Below, one piece after another: positions 56,469 to 64,000 of a stretch of DNA of 64,000 nucleotides (positions are counted from its first letter, which is position 1; every line of letters starts with the position of its first letter). Both the position numbers and the translations under genes were made by a program. Origin of the DNA: DAIQRJ01 sp963708795. GTDB taxonomy: Bacteria > Actinomycetota > Actinomycetes > Propionibacteriales > DAIQRJ01. Location of the stretch: positions 186,001 through 250,000 of the forward strand of contig CAVPUH010000009.1 in NCBI GenBank assembly GCA_963708795.1, read 5' to 3'. The notes beneath the pieces are model-generated. The model did not search any database and was not told where the DNA came from. It was given only the letters and a program-made list of their open reading frames with translations.

Positions 56469-58376
56469 TCAGGCCTCCGTTCCGGGCGAGGTGCTGCCGG
56501 CGACCGCCGGTGCGTCGATCTCGTCGTAGTGGGCGAAGATGCGCCGGTAGAGCGCGGACCGTTCGAGCAGCTCGGTGTGCGTGCCCGAGTCGACCAGGCG
56601 TCCGCGCCGGACCAGCAGCACCACGTCGGCGGTGCGGATCTGACTCAGACGGTGGGTGATCAGCAGCGTCGTGCGGCCCTGGAGCACGCGGTGGATCGCC
56701 TTCGCGATGAGGTCCTCCGTCTCGGAGTCGACCGCCGAGGTCGAGTCGTCCAGCACGAGGATCGCGGGCGAGGTCAGCAGCGCGCGGGCGATCGCCAGCC
56801 GCTGGCGTTGGCCGCCCGACAGCGTCACCCCGCGCTCGCCGATGATCGTGTCGTACCCGTCGTGCAACTCGGCGATGAACCCGTCCGCGGCGGCGCCCTC
56901 GGCGGCCGCGACCACCTCCGCGTGAGTGGCGTCGCCGCCGCGGCCGAAGGCGATGTTCTCCTCGACCGTGCGCGAGAAGAGCGTCACGTCCTGCTCGATG
57001 GTCGAGATCTGCGAGCGCAACGAGTCGAGCTGGTAGTCGCGGACGTCGACTCCGTCGATCAGGATGCGTCCGGCCTCGACGTCGTAGGTCCGGTTGACGA
57101 GCTTGGTCAGCGTGCTCTTGCCGGAGCCCGTCTCGCCGACGATGGCGACGGTCTGACCGGGCTGCACCGTGAACGAGAGATCGGTCAGGACGGGTTCGGC
57201 ACCTTCGCCGTAGCCGAACGTCACGTGCTGGAACTCGATCGATCCCACGATCTCGTGGTGCTCGCCGCTCGATGCGGAGGCGACCTCGGTCTCCTCGGCC
57301 ATCAGGCCGAGGATCCGCCGTGAGCCGGCGAGGCCCATCTGGACCAGCGAGAACGAGAACGTGGAGATGAAGGTGGGGAAGCTGAGGAGTCCGAGGAGCC
57401 CGAGGTAGGTGATCAGGCCGCCGATCGTCAACTCGTCGGCCCGCACCATCAGCGACGCCTGGAAGACGCCGCCGGCCATCATCACCGCGAGCAGCAGTGT
57501 CGGGAGATACCAGGCCTGGACGATGCCCTGCTTCACGAACTCGCGTCGGTAGGCCCGCGCGCGACCGTTGAACCGCACCCGCTCGGCCTGCTCCTGGCCG
57601 GTGGCCTTGATGACCTCGATGCCGCGGACGGCCTCGTTCAGCCCGGCGTTGAGCAGGCCGAACTCCTCCCGCATCGCGTTCGACACCGGGTTCAGCCGAC
57701 GCATGTAGTGCCACAGCGCGAACCCGAACGCGATCGTGAACAGGCCCGGCGCCAGCAGCAGCCGGGGATCGAGGATGCCGATGAAGATGAGCGGGACGAC
57801 GAGCGCGGTCATGGAGTCGACCAGGAGGTCGAACCCGGGCGAGAACATGTAGCCGATCTGGCGCACGTCGTTGGTCGCCCGCGCCATCAGATCGCCCACG
57901 CGCTGCCGGTTGTGGAACGTCTGGCTCTTGCCGAGCAGGTTGGTGAAGACCTCGAGGCGGGTGTCGCGCACCATCCGGTTGGCGATCACCTCGATGAGGA
58001 AGCGGGCGGCGCCGTCGAGCAGGCCACGCGCCAGCACGATCGCCAACAACACGAGCGCGATGTGCGTGAGCAGCGCGACCGGATCGGGGTTGTCACCGAG
58101 GATCTCGTCGAACGCGGCGCCGGTGTAGGCCGGGATCAGGCTGTTGAGGAGGTTCGTGAGGACGGCGGCCACGATGAACAGCCAGGGCAGGGCGCGCAGC
58201 CGCGCCGCGTGGCTGAGGATCCATCGGGCCGGCGACCGCTGGTCGTAGGAGGCGCCGCCGTGGACGACGAACTCACCGGCGCCCGCGGACTCGGCCGGTC
58301 TGGCCGTGCCGCGGCGACGCCGACGACCGGTCTCGTCGGGATCGACGACCGGTGACGGTTGAGACCTGCTGGCCAC
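56469..58376 (-). CDS. ABC exporter half-transporter, first of a heterodimer pair
   Basis: 635 residues with a disordered Arg-rich N-terminus (about 45), six membrane helices and an ATPase with Walker A GETGSGKSTLTKLV, signature LSGGQRQRLAIARALL and Walker B ILVLDDSTSAVD. Asp replaces the usual catalytic Glu after Walker B, as in degenerate sites of heterodimeric exporters, while the partner keeps Glu (LDEATAS). Substrate unknown: a lipid or drug exporter. GTG 58376 start is likely but uncertain. Confidence 0.9.
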   Translation of the reverse strand: MASRSQPSPVVDPDETGRRRRRGTARPAESAGAGEFVVHGGASYDQRSPARWILSHAARLRALPWLFIVAAVLTNLLNSLIPAYTGAAFDEILGDNPDPVALLTHIALVLLAIVLARGLLDGAARFLIEVIANRMVRDTRLEVFTNLLGKSQTFHNRQRVGDLMARATNDVRQIGYMFSPGFDLLVDSMTALVVPLIFIGILDPRLLLAPGLFTIAFGFALWHYMRRLNPVSNAMREEFGLLNAGLNEAVRGIEVIKATGQEQAERVRFNGRARAYRREFVKQGIVQAWYLPTLLLAVMMAGGVFQASLMVRADELTIGGLITYLGLLGLLSFPTFISTFSFSLVQMGLAGSRRILGLMAEETEVASASSGEHHEIVGSIEFQHVTFGYGEGAEPVLTDLSFTVQPGQTVAIVGETGSGKSTLTKLVNRTYDVEAGRILIDGVDVRDYQLDSLRSQISTIEQDVTLFSRTVEENIAFGRGGDATHAEVVAAAEGAAADGFIAELHDGYDTIIGERGVTLSGGQRQRLAIARALLTSPAILVLDDSTSAVDSETEDLIAKAIHRVLQGRTTLLITHRLSQIRTADVVLLVRRGRLVDSGTHTELLERSALYRRIFAHYDEIDAPAVAGSTSPGTEA

Positions 58377-58495
58377 AGTTGGTGTGCTCCTGCACTTCGG
58401 TCGGCCCGGCCCGGCGGGCGCGCGGGGCCGGTCACGGTGTCCTTCGGGCTGTTGGTGGGCGGCTGGGACGAGGGGCTCGACGCCGCGCCTGGTCC

Positions 58496-58525
58496 TGAGT
58501 AGGCGAGCGGCGTCGCCGCTGTCAA
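58496..58525 (-). promoter_or_regulatory. Promoter of the ABC pair with a palindrome in its spacer
   Basis: On the minus strand: a perfect TTGACA -35 (58525-58520), an 18-bp spacer, and TACTCA as a weak -10 (58501-58496). The spacer contains GCGGCG-A-CGCCGC (58507-58519), a perfect 13-bp inverted repeat adjoining the -35. A repressor bound there would block the exporter genes. It lies 120 bp before the GTG. Confidence 0.5.
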
Positions 58526-58571
58526 CGGCTTTCCTGTCGCGAACGTTAGATCGGACCGCCGACAGTCCGGT

Positions 58572-59345
58572 TCAGACGGTCGATCCTGCGTCGTTCGCGG
58601 GCTCCGCGTCGATCGACGTCCACGCCAGCCTCGCCGCGATCTGCTCGGCTTCCTTCTTCGACGCACCGCTTCCTTCACCGACGACCTCGCCGGCCACGAC
58701 GACCCGCGCGACGAAGGTCTTCGCGTGGTCGGGCCCGCTGTCGGTGATCCGGTACTCCGGAACCCCGAGTTCGCGACGTGAGGTGAGTTCCTGCAGGCTG
58801 GTCTTCCAGTCCAGTCCAGCGCCCACCGTGATCGCCTCGGCGATCAGCGGATCCATCAGCCGGTGCACCAGCCCGCTGGCGGTCTCGATCCCGCCGACCA
58901 GGTAGGTCGCACCGATCAGCGCTTCCATCGTGTCCGCCAGGATGGAGGCCTTCGCACGCCCGCCCGTCGTCTCCTCGCCGCGGCCGAGGTAGACGTGACC
59001 CCCGACGCCCAGCGTCGCGGCGACGCCGGCGAGCGCCCGCATGTTGACGACGGCCGCGCGGATCTTCGCCAGCTTGCCCTCGGGCAGGTCCGGGAACCGC
59101 CGGTAGATGTCGTCGGTGACCACGACCCCGAGGACCGAGTCACCGAGGAACTCGAGCCGCTCGTTGGTGGGCAGGCCGCCGTTCTCGTACGCGTAGGACC
59201 GGTGGGTCAGCGCGAGCCTCAGCATGTCCGGATCGATGGCGACCTCGAGCGCGTCCAGCAGATCCGCGTGGTCGGTGGCCGTGGGGACGCCGGAAGGCCC
59301 CGGTCCGGCCGGAGCCGCGGGGTCTGACAGTGCGTCGCGGCTCAC
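58572..59345 (-). CDS. rnc: Ribonuclease III
   Basis: Cleaves double-stranded RNA in rRNA and mRNA processing. 257 residues from GTG 59345, 22 bp after rpmF. The catalytic signature NERLEFLGDSVLG is at 61-73, the second acidic site in DTMEALIGATYLVGG, and a C-terminal dsRNA-binding domain in DWKTSLQELTSRRELG to GEGSGASKKEAEQIAA. The N-terminal 20 residues are Pro/Ala-rich. Confidence 0.95.
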   Translation of the reverse strand: MSRDALSDPAAPAGPGPSGVPTATDHADLLDALEVAIDPDMLRLALTHRSYAYENGGLPTNERLEFLGDSVLGVVVTDDIYRRFPDLPEGKLAKIRAAVVNMRALAGVAATLGVGGHVYLGRGEETTGGRAKASILADTMEALIGATYLVGGIETASGLVHRLMDPLIAEAITVGAGLDWKTSLQELTSRRELGVPEYRITDSGPDHAKTFVARVVVAGEVVGEGSGASKKEAEQIAARLAWTSIDAEPANDAGSTV

Positions 59346-59367
59346 CGGAGCGGGTCGAGCCGCCGAC

Positions 59368-59559
59368 TCAGACGTCGACGACCTGCTCGCGCTGGCCGCG
59401 GGGGCCGTACTGACCACACGTCGGGCAGGCGCGGTGCGGGAGGTGCTGGGCACGGCACGCGGGGTTCACGCAGGTCACCAGAGTGGGCGCGGTCGCCTTC
59501 CACTGGCTTCGGCGGTGACGGGTGTTGCTGCGCGACATCCTGCGCTTCGGGACGGCCAC
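59368..59559 (-). CDS. rpmF: Ribosomal protein bL32
   Basis: 63 residues from GTG 59559 with AAGGAG upstream. AVPKRRMSRSNTRHRRSQWK is invariant in L32. Two cysteine pairs (CVNPAC, CPTC) make a zinc ribbon, so this is the zinc-binding form. DUF177-rpmF-rnc is the usual order; the gap to DUF177 is 101 bp. Confidence 0.97.
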   Translation of the reverse strand: MAVPKRRMSRSNTRHRRSQWKATAPTLVTCVNPACRAQHLPHRACPTCGQYGPRGQREQVVDV

Positions 59560-59660
59560 AATGGGCTCCTTCTGGTCTTCGTGACGAGCTCGGTTCTTCG
59601 AGCACTGCGGGTGGTTCAGGTCTGGTGATGGTGAGGGACGTTCGGTCGGGCAGATGCAGG

Positions 59661-60245
59661 TTACCGGTCGGTGGGCTCCGGCTTGTCCTCCACGCGGAGC
59701 AGCGCGGCCCAGCGGGGGTCGATCCGATCGTCGTGGCTGTGCCCGGGCTCGTCGGCCAGCCGCGCCCCGCACTCGACGCACAGCCCCTGGCAGTCCGGCC
59801 GGCAGACCGGCTGGAACGGCAGCGCCAGCACGAGGGCGTCACGCACCGCCGGCTCCAGATCGAGGTCGTCCCCGTCGAGCCGGAAGGCCTCGTCGTCCTC
59901 GGCCTCGCTCTCCGGGTAGACGTAGAGCTCCTGGAACTCGACGGTGGCGTCGTAGCCGATCGGATCGAGGCATCGCACGCACTCGCCGGCCACGGGCGCG
60001 GTCACGGTGCCGGTCGCCACGATCCCCTCCGTCACCGACTCGAGCCGCAGGTCGATCGTCAGCGGACTGCCGTCTGGCACCCCGAGAACGGCGGTACCCA
60101 GGTCACCGGGGGCGATCGCATCCACGTGGTAGCGGCGCATGCGACCCGGCCGGCGCTCGAGTTCGCGGGTGTCGAGGACGAAAGTCGACCGCGGCACCGA
60201 CGGATGGCGCGCGCCATCGTGCTTCGCGCGCGGAGGCGAAGACAT
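59661..60245 (-). CDS. DUF177 (YceD-like) protein
   Basis: 194 residues from ATG 60245 (GGAGGG upstream). The family's cysteine pattern is present: GECVRCLDP in the middle and VCRPDCQGLCVECG near the end, probably metal-binding. DUF177 proteins are tied to 23S rRNA accumulation and ribosome assembly in plants and bacteria and nearly always precede rpmF. The 208-bp gap upstream has a possible -10 (TAAGCT near 60370 on the minus strand). Confidence 0.93.
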   Translation of the reverse strand: MSSPPRAKHDGARHPSVPRSTFVLDTRELERRPGRMRRYHVDAIAPGDLGTAVLGVPDGSPLTIDLRLESVTEGIVATGTVTAPVAGECVRCLDPIGYDATVEFQELYVYPESEAEDDEAFRLDGDDLDLEPAVRDALVLALPFQPVCRPDCQGLCVECGARLADEPGHSHDDRIDPRWAALLRVEDKPEPTDR

Positions 60246-60453
60246 GTGAACCCTCCAACGAGCGAACTGTCCGGGCGGAACGACGACTTTCTGGCGGAAC
60301 CGACGACGTCGGCGCTGCGTTCGATCGTCCGGGCGGGACCTGGACGAGGGCGCAGCGGCCGACCACGTAGCTTACCTCAGCTCCCGGTCCAGGCGGAAAA
60401 CCACCGCCGCGGACGGGAACACCAGCGGCCCGTCGCGAGATCAGCCGTCCGGG

Positions 60454-61062
60454 TCAGCCCTCGCCGCGGACGACATCGACGTCGGGCGGATCGTCGTGTC
60501 GGTCCTCCGCCAGCGCTCCGAGCGCCGAGCGGCTGTCGAGGTTCGGGGCGTGGGAGGGGTCACCGATCTGGCGTCGGCCCTCGGTGACCTGGCTCAGCGT
60601 CCGCGTCAACAACACCTCGAGATGGGCGAGCTTCCGGTCGACGTAGTCGTCGAGCTGTGCTCGTGACTCACCGATCTCCTGCGACGCGTCCTGGGCGAGT
60701 TCGGATGCCTGCACCGCTGCCCGGCGATGAACCGACTCGGCTGACACGAGTTCGGCCGCCTCCGCCCGCGCCTGCGCGACCACCTCGGCCGCACGCACTC
60801 GGGCGGCCGCCAGGATCGTGTCCTCCGCGTCCTTCACGGCCGCGGCCTGGGCGAACGCCGCGGCCACCACCGCTCGGAGCTCGTCGACCTCGGCCAGCGT
60901 CTCCTTCTTGTTCACCATGATCGAGGCCGACATCGGGACCGTCTTGCCCGTGACGAGCCGCTGTCGCAATGCGTCGAGCCGCGCCGTGGTGTCCGTCAGC
61001 AGGTCGAGCGTCTCGGATCGATCGGCAGGATCCGTCGGGTCGGACACCGGGTCGATCGTCAT
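60454..61062 (-). CDS. sepIVA: SepIVA-like DivIVA-family coiled-coil protein
   Basis: 202 residues from ATG 61062 (GGAGACG upstream). Residues about 30-65 (RLVTGKTVPMSASIMVNK, then LAEVDELRAVV) resemble the start of mycobacterial SepIVA, where VPM is followed by a short DivIVA-like segment. A long Ala/Glu-rich coiled coil comes next, then an acidic tail. Position between coaD and DUF177 matches Rv2927c/SepIVA, a septation factor. The assignment rests on these two similarities. Confidence 0.6.
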   Translation of the reverse strand: MTIDPVSDPTDPADRSETLDLLTDTTARLDALRQRLVTGKTVPMSASIMVNKKETLAEVDELRAVVAAAFAQAAAVKDAEDTILAAARVRAAEVVAQARAEAAELVSAESVHRRAAVQASELAQDASQEIGESRAQLDDYVDRKLAHLEVLLTRTLSQVTEGRRQIGDPSHAPNLDSRSALGALAEDRHDDPPDVDVVRGEG

Positions 61063-61108
61063 CACGTCTCCATCGGTTGGCGCGGCTGCTCGGCTGAATC
61101 GGCGCTCG

Positions 61109-61627
61109 TCATCGCGCGAAGCGTTCACGCAAGGCATCGCGAACGGCGACCGGCACGTACGCGCTCACGTCACCGCCGAGTGCGGCGATCTCGCAGACGA
61201 GGCTCGAGGAGAAGAAACTGTACTGGGGCGCCGACGGGAGCCAGACCGTGTCGAGGGCGCCCGGATCGAGTCCGCCGGTGAGGTCCCGGTTCATGGCGGC
61301 GTAGACGAGCTCGCCCTCCACGTCGCCGGCGTGGCGGATGCCCTTGACCAGGACCGACGCGTTCGCCGCGCGGGCGATGTCGACCAGCAGTCCGTCGGCG
61401 ACCGTGAAGGAGATCGATCGCCCCGCGTCGGCAGCCGATCGCACGAGCCCGTCGCACACGGTCTCGAGCAGGGCGACACGGTGCGCGGGCGGGAACCTCC
61501 CCGGCTTGTTCGGGTTGGTCACCACCGCGACGACCAGGTCGTCGAAGAGGGCGCAGGCGCGGGTGATGACGTCGAGGTGTCCGTTGGTCACTGGGTCGAA
61601 GGAACCCGGGAACAGCGCGGTCGTCAC
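61109..61627 (-). CDS. coaD: Phosphopantetheine adenylyltransferase
   Basis: Fourth step of CoA synthesis: 4'-phosphopantetheine plus ATP to dephospho-CoA. 172 residues. TTALFPGSFDPVTNGHLDVI contains the nucleotidyl-transfer TxGH; NPNKPGRF and LVKGIRHAGDVEGEL are conserved; SFFSSSLVCEIAALGG is the ISSS-type motif, with Cys at the usual Lys/Arg position. GTG 61627 overlaps the rsmD stop (GTGA). Confidence 0.95.
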   Translation of the reverse strand: MTTALFPGSFDPVTNGHLDVITRACALFDDLVVAVVTNPNKPGRFPPAHRVALLETVCDGLVRSAADAGRSISFTVADGLLVDIARAANASVLVKGIRHAGDVEGELVYAAMNRDLTGGLDPGALDTVWLPSAPQYSFFSSSLVCEIAALGGDVSAYVPVAVRDALRERFAR

Positions 61628-62199
61628 GACGCCGGACCGTACCAGCGCGCCGCCTCGACCGCTGTCTCTCCGTAGCTGCGCCCGGGCCACGCGTCGTATC
61701 CGTCTGGCCAGGCTCCCGGCAGTGGCGAGCGGGACGCCCGTTCGAGCATCACGAGCGCGTCGTCCGCGAGCCATCCGCGGACGGCCAGCGCCTCCCGGAC
61801 CGCGGGAAGCGCCTGCGCCGCGATCGCGTAAGGCGGATCGGCGAAGACCAGATCGAACGGCTGAGCGGGCACCGGACCGCCGAGGTAGGCATCCACGGTT
61901 CGCGCGACGACCTTCGCACCGGGCAGGTTCACGACCTCGACGTTGCGGTGCAGCTGACGGACGGCCTGCCGGTCGGAGTCGACGAGCACCACGCCGGCGG
62001 CGCCTCTGGACAGGGCCTCGAGACCGAAGGCGCCCGTCCCGGCGAACAGGTCGAGCACGAGCGCGTCGTCCAGGTCCCCCCACCGCGCCGTGAGAGCGGA
62101 GAACATCGACTCGCGCACCGCGTCGGCGGTCGGGCGCGTCCCGTCGCGCGGCACCCCGAGCCGACGGCCCTTCGCGAGTCCGGCGATGATGCGGGTCAC
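61624..62199 (-). CDS. rsmD: 16S rRNA (guanine-966-N2)-methyltransferase
   Basis: 191 residues. RIIAGLAKGRRLGVPRDGTRPTAD, the SAM site VLDLFAGTGAFGLEALSRGA and the catalytic DPPY in LVFADPPYAI are intact. GTG 62199 overlaps the recG stop (GTGA). recG-rsmD-coaD is a common actinobacterial order. Confidence 0.95.
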   Translation of the reverse strand: MTRIIAGLAKGRRLGVPRDGTRPTADAVRESMFSALTARWGDLDDALVLDLFAGTGAFGLEALSRGAAGVVLVDSDRQAVRQLHRNVEVVNLPGAKVVARTVDAYLGGPVPAQPFDLVFADPPYAIAAQALPAVREALAVRGWLADDALVMLERASRSPLPGAWPDGYDAWPGRSYGETAVEAARWYGPAS

Positions 62200-64000
62200 G
62201 TCTTCTCCATGAACGACGAGGCGTCGGTCTCGAGGGCACGGCAGAGTTCGGCCAGGCCGGGGTGGGCCAGCAGGTCGGGGTCGTCGCGCACGATGGCGGT
62301 CGCCTCCGCCCGCGCGTCGAGGATGAGCTCCTCGTCCCGCAGCACCGACAGATAGCGCAACGTGCTCGCTCCGCCGGACTGGGCGGCGCCGAGCACGTCG
62401 CCCTCGTGGCGGTGCTCGAGATCGATCTGGGCCACCTCGAAACCGTCGCTGGTCGCCGAGATCGCCGCGAGCCGCTCGGCGGCCGGGGTGTCGGCTGCGG
62501 CCGCCGTGACCAGCAGGCACAGACCGGGATGCACACCGCGACCGACCCGACCCCGGAGCTGATGAAGCTGGGAGACGCCGAAGAGATCGGCGTCCATCAC
62601 CACCATCACGGTCGCGTTCGGGACGTCGACGCCGACCTCGATCACCGTGGTCGCCACGAGCACATCGATCTCCCCGGCCGCGAACGACCGCATGACGGCG
62701 TCCTTCTCCTCGGGGGCCAGGCGGCCGTGCATCGCTGCGATCCGAAGGCCGGCGAGCTCGGATCGCCGTCTCAGCACAGGCAGCAGGTCGAGCAGCGCGA
62801 CCGTCTCGCGTGGCGGCGCTTCGGCCCGCTCGGCGGACGGCTTCTTCGCCCTGGCGGTTGCGGGCCGGCCCGAGTCCTCGTCCGAGTCGTCGATCCGACC
62901 GCGGTCAGGCTCACCGCCACCGCCGTCACGCGCGCTGCCGGCGTCCGGCGCGCCGATGCGGGGACAGACGATGTAGGCCTGGCGGCCGTTGGCCACCTCC
63001 TCGGCGACCCGGGCCCAGGCTCGGTCAAGCCAGGCCGGCTTGTCCAGCGTCGGCACGACAGCGGTCTGGATCGGCGACCTGCCGCCGGGCAGTTCGCGCA
63101 GCGTCGACGTGTCCAGGTCGCCGAACACGGTCATCGCGATCGTGCGGGGAATCGGGGTGGCCGTCATGACCAGCAGGTGCGGCGAGGTCTCGCTGCCGTC
63201 GGCGGCACGCGCCTTGGACGTCAGCACCGAGCGTTGTTCGACGCCGAACCGGTGCTGCTCGTCGACCACCACGAGGCCGAGGTCCGCGAACTGGACCCGG
63301 TCCTCGAGGAGCGCATGCGTCCCGATCACGATGCCCGCTCCGCCGGACGCGATGTCGGACAGGGCCAGTCGTCGAGCCGCCGCTCCGAGCGAGCCGGTCA
63401 GCAGGGCGATGCGGGTCGCGTCGTCGGCCGAGTCGAGCTGGCCCGCCCGTCCGAGTGGCCCGAGCAGCGCTCCGATCGAACGTGCGTGCTGGGCCGCCAG
63501 GACCTCGGTCGGAGCCAGGAGTGCGGCCTGACCGCCGGAGTCGACCACGGTCAGCATCGCGCGGGCGGCCACCACCGTCTTCCCGGAGCCCACCTCGCCC
63601 TGGAGCAGCCGGTGCATCGGATGGTCGCGAGCGAGTTCGGTGAAGAGCTGCTCGCTGATCTCGCGTTGCCCGTCGGTCAACGTGAACGGGAGCTCCTCGT
63701 CGAAGGCGTCCCGGAGCCCGTTCGACCGCCCGGGCCGTGCGGTGGCGCCACTCTCGTCCACCAGCCGCCGTCGGTGTGCGAGCTCGGTCTGCAGAACCAG
63801 GGCCTCCTCGAACCGGAAGCGACGGAGCCCGGTCGACGGATCGTCAGCGGTCTGGGGGTGGTGGATCAGCCGGTACGCCGTGAGGAGGTCGGGCAGCTGA
63901 TGCCGTGCCCGGATGTCGGTCGGGATCGGATCGGGAAGCTCGTGGATGGTGTCGAGCACCGTCGTGATCGCGGTGGCGATCTGGCGGGTGGTGATGTCCT
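62196..64000 (-). CDS. recG: ATP-dependent DNA helicase RecG (N-terminus beyond the window)
   Basis: About 600 C-terminal residues are visible; the wedge domain lies to the right of the window. Walker A GEVGSGKTVVAARA, DEQHRFGVEQR (motif II), MTATPIPRTIAMTVFGD (motif III), VATTVIEVGVDVPNA and QLRGRVGRG (motif VI). Between YIVCPRIGAP and VALLDLLPVL lies an insertion of about 50 Gly/Asp/Arg/Ser-rich residues in the second helicase lobe, probably a disordered loop. Fork reversal and branch migration. Confidence 0.95.
   Translation of the reverse strand, partial: DITTRQIATAITTVLDTIHELPDPIPTDIRARHQLPDLLTAYRLIHHPQTADDPSTGLRRFRFEEALVLQTELAHRRRLVDESGATARPGRSNGLRDAFDEELPFTLTDGQREISEQLFTELARDHPMHRLLQGEVGSGKTVVAARAMLTVVDSGGQAALLAPTEVLAAQHARSIGALLGPLGRAGQLDSADDATRIALLTGSLGAAARRLALSDIASGGAGIVIGTHALLEDRVQFADLGLVVVDEQHRFGVEQRSVLTSKARAADGSETSPHLLVMTATPIPRTIAMTVFGDLDTSTLRELPGGRSPIQTAVVPTLDKPAWLDRAWARVAEEVANGRQAYIVCPRIGAPDAGSARDGGGGEPDRGRIDDSDEDSGRPATARAKKPSAERAEAPPRETVALLDLLPVLRRRSELAGLRIAAMHGRLAPEEKDAVMRSFAAGEIDVLVATTVIEVGVDVPNATVMVVMDADLFGVSQLHQLRGRVGRGVHPGLCLLVTAAAADTPAAERLAAISATSDGFEVAQIDLEHRHEGDVLGAAQSGGASTLRYLSVLRDEELILDARAEATAIVRDDPDLLAHPGLAELCRALETDASSFMEKT

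Overview
The window is a GC-rich (roughly 70 percent) stretch of an actinomycete chromosome (Actinomycetota). The gene order is the evidence: recG-rsmD-coaD-sepIVA-like-DUF177-rpmF-rnc ... mutM ... smc ... ftsY ... amtB-glnB-glnD ... ffh ... rpsP-KH-rimM-trmD-rplS-lepB-rnhB-DUF2469-yraN-comM-dprA-xerC / M23 peptidase / rpsB-tsf-pyrH-frr-cdsA ... rlmN ... dxr. From memory this is the order of the Mycobacterium tuberculosis Rv2870c-Rv2973c region, nearly all on the minus strand. Genus cannot be fixed from the sequence. No tRNA, rRNA, CRISPR array, insertion sequence or prophage was recognised.

Layout, left to right. 1-7.8 kb: a partial secreted beta-propeller protein (DUF5122-type), a KP-rich membrane-anchored protein, an AraC-HTH/DinB regulator, dxr overlapping purU, then a divergent LOG-family protein with an unknown membrane protein. 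7.8-13.8 kb: amino-acid permease, rlmN, two unknown or secreted genes, a truncated histidine-phosphatase remnant carrying an 8-bp tandem repeat, cdsA, frr. 13.9-27.1 kb: the translation, competence and secretion block pyrH to rpsP. 27.4-34.2 kb: non-core insertions (DUF3054, MFS exporter, DrrAB-type ABC exporter, DedA, folD, amidohydrolase). 34.2-42.1 kb: ffh, the nitrogen-control set glnD/glnB/amtB, a VOC protein, ftsY (so both SRP GTPases are here). 42.2-48.6 kb: cytochrome bd oxidase cydA-cydB-cydD-cydC with a small membrane ORF just upstream. 48.8-64 kb: smc, an APH-type kinase on the plus strand, mutM, a two-gene ABC exporter, rnc-rpmF-DUF177, sepIVA-like, coaD, rsmD, recG (cut by the window end).

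Working together: ribosome and translation genes (rpsB, tsf, frr, rplS, rpsP, rpmF, trmD, rimM, rlmN, rsmD, rnc), membrane and cell-wall precursors (cdsA, dxr, coaD), DNA maintenance (smc, mutM, recG, xerC, rnhB, dprA/comM), nitrogen control (amtB-glnB under a candidate GlnR-type site, glnD behind a strong palindromic terminator) and aerobic respiration (cydABDC). Many genes overlap by 1-4 bases (GTGA, ATGA, TGATG), indicating translational coupling.

The most unusual global property is a set of at least nine single-base reading-frame breaks inside otherwise well-conserved genes, all of the same sign (one extra base, most often C). The likeliest cause is insertion error in the assembly, and the affected genes are annotated here as whole genes. 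I did not find a convincing undescribed defence or mobile system; the accessory candidates are listed as findings.
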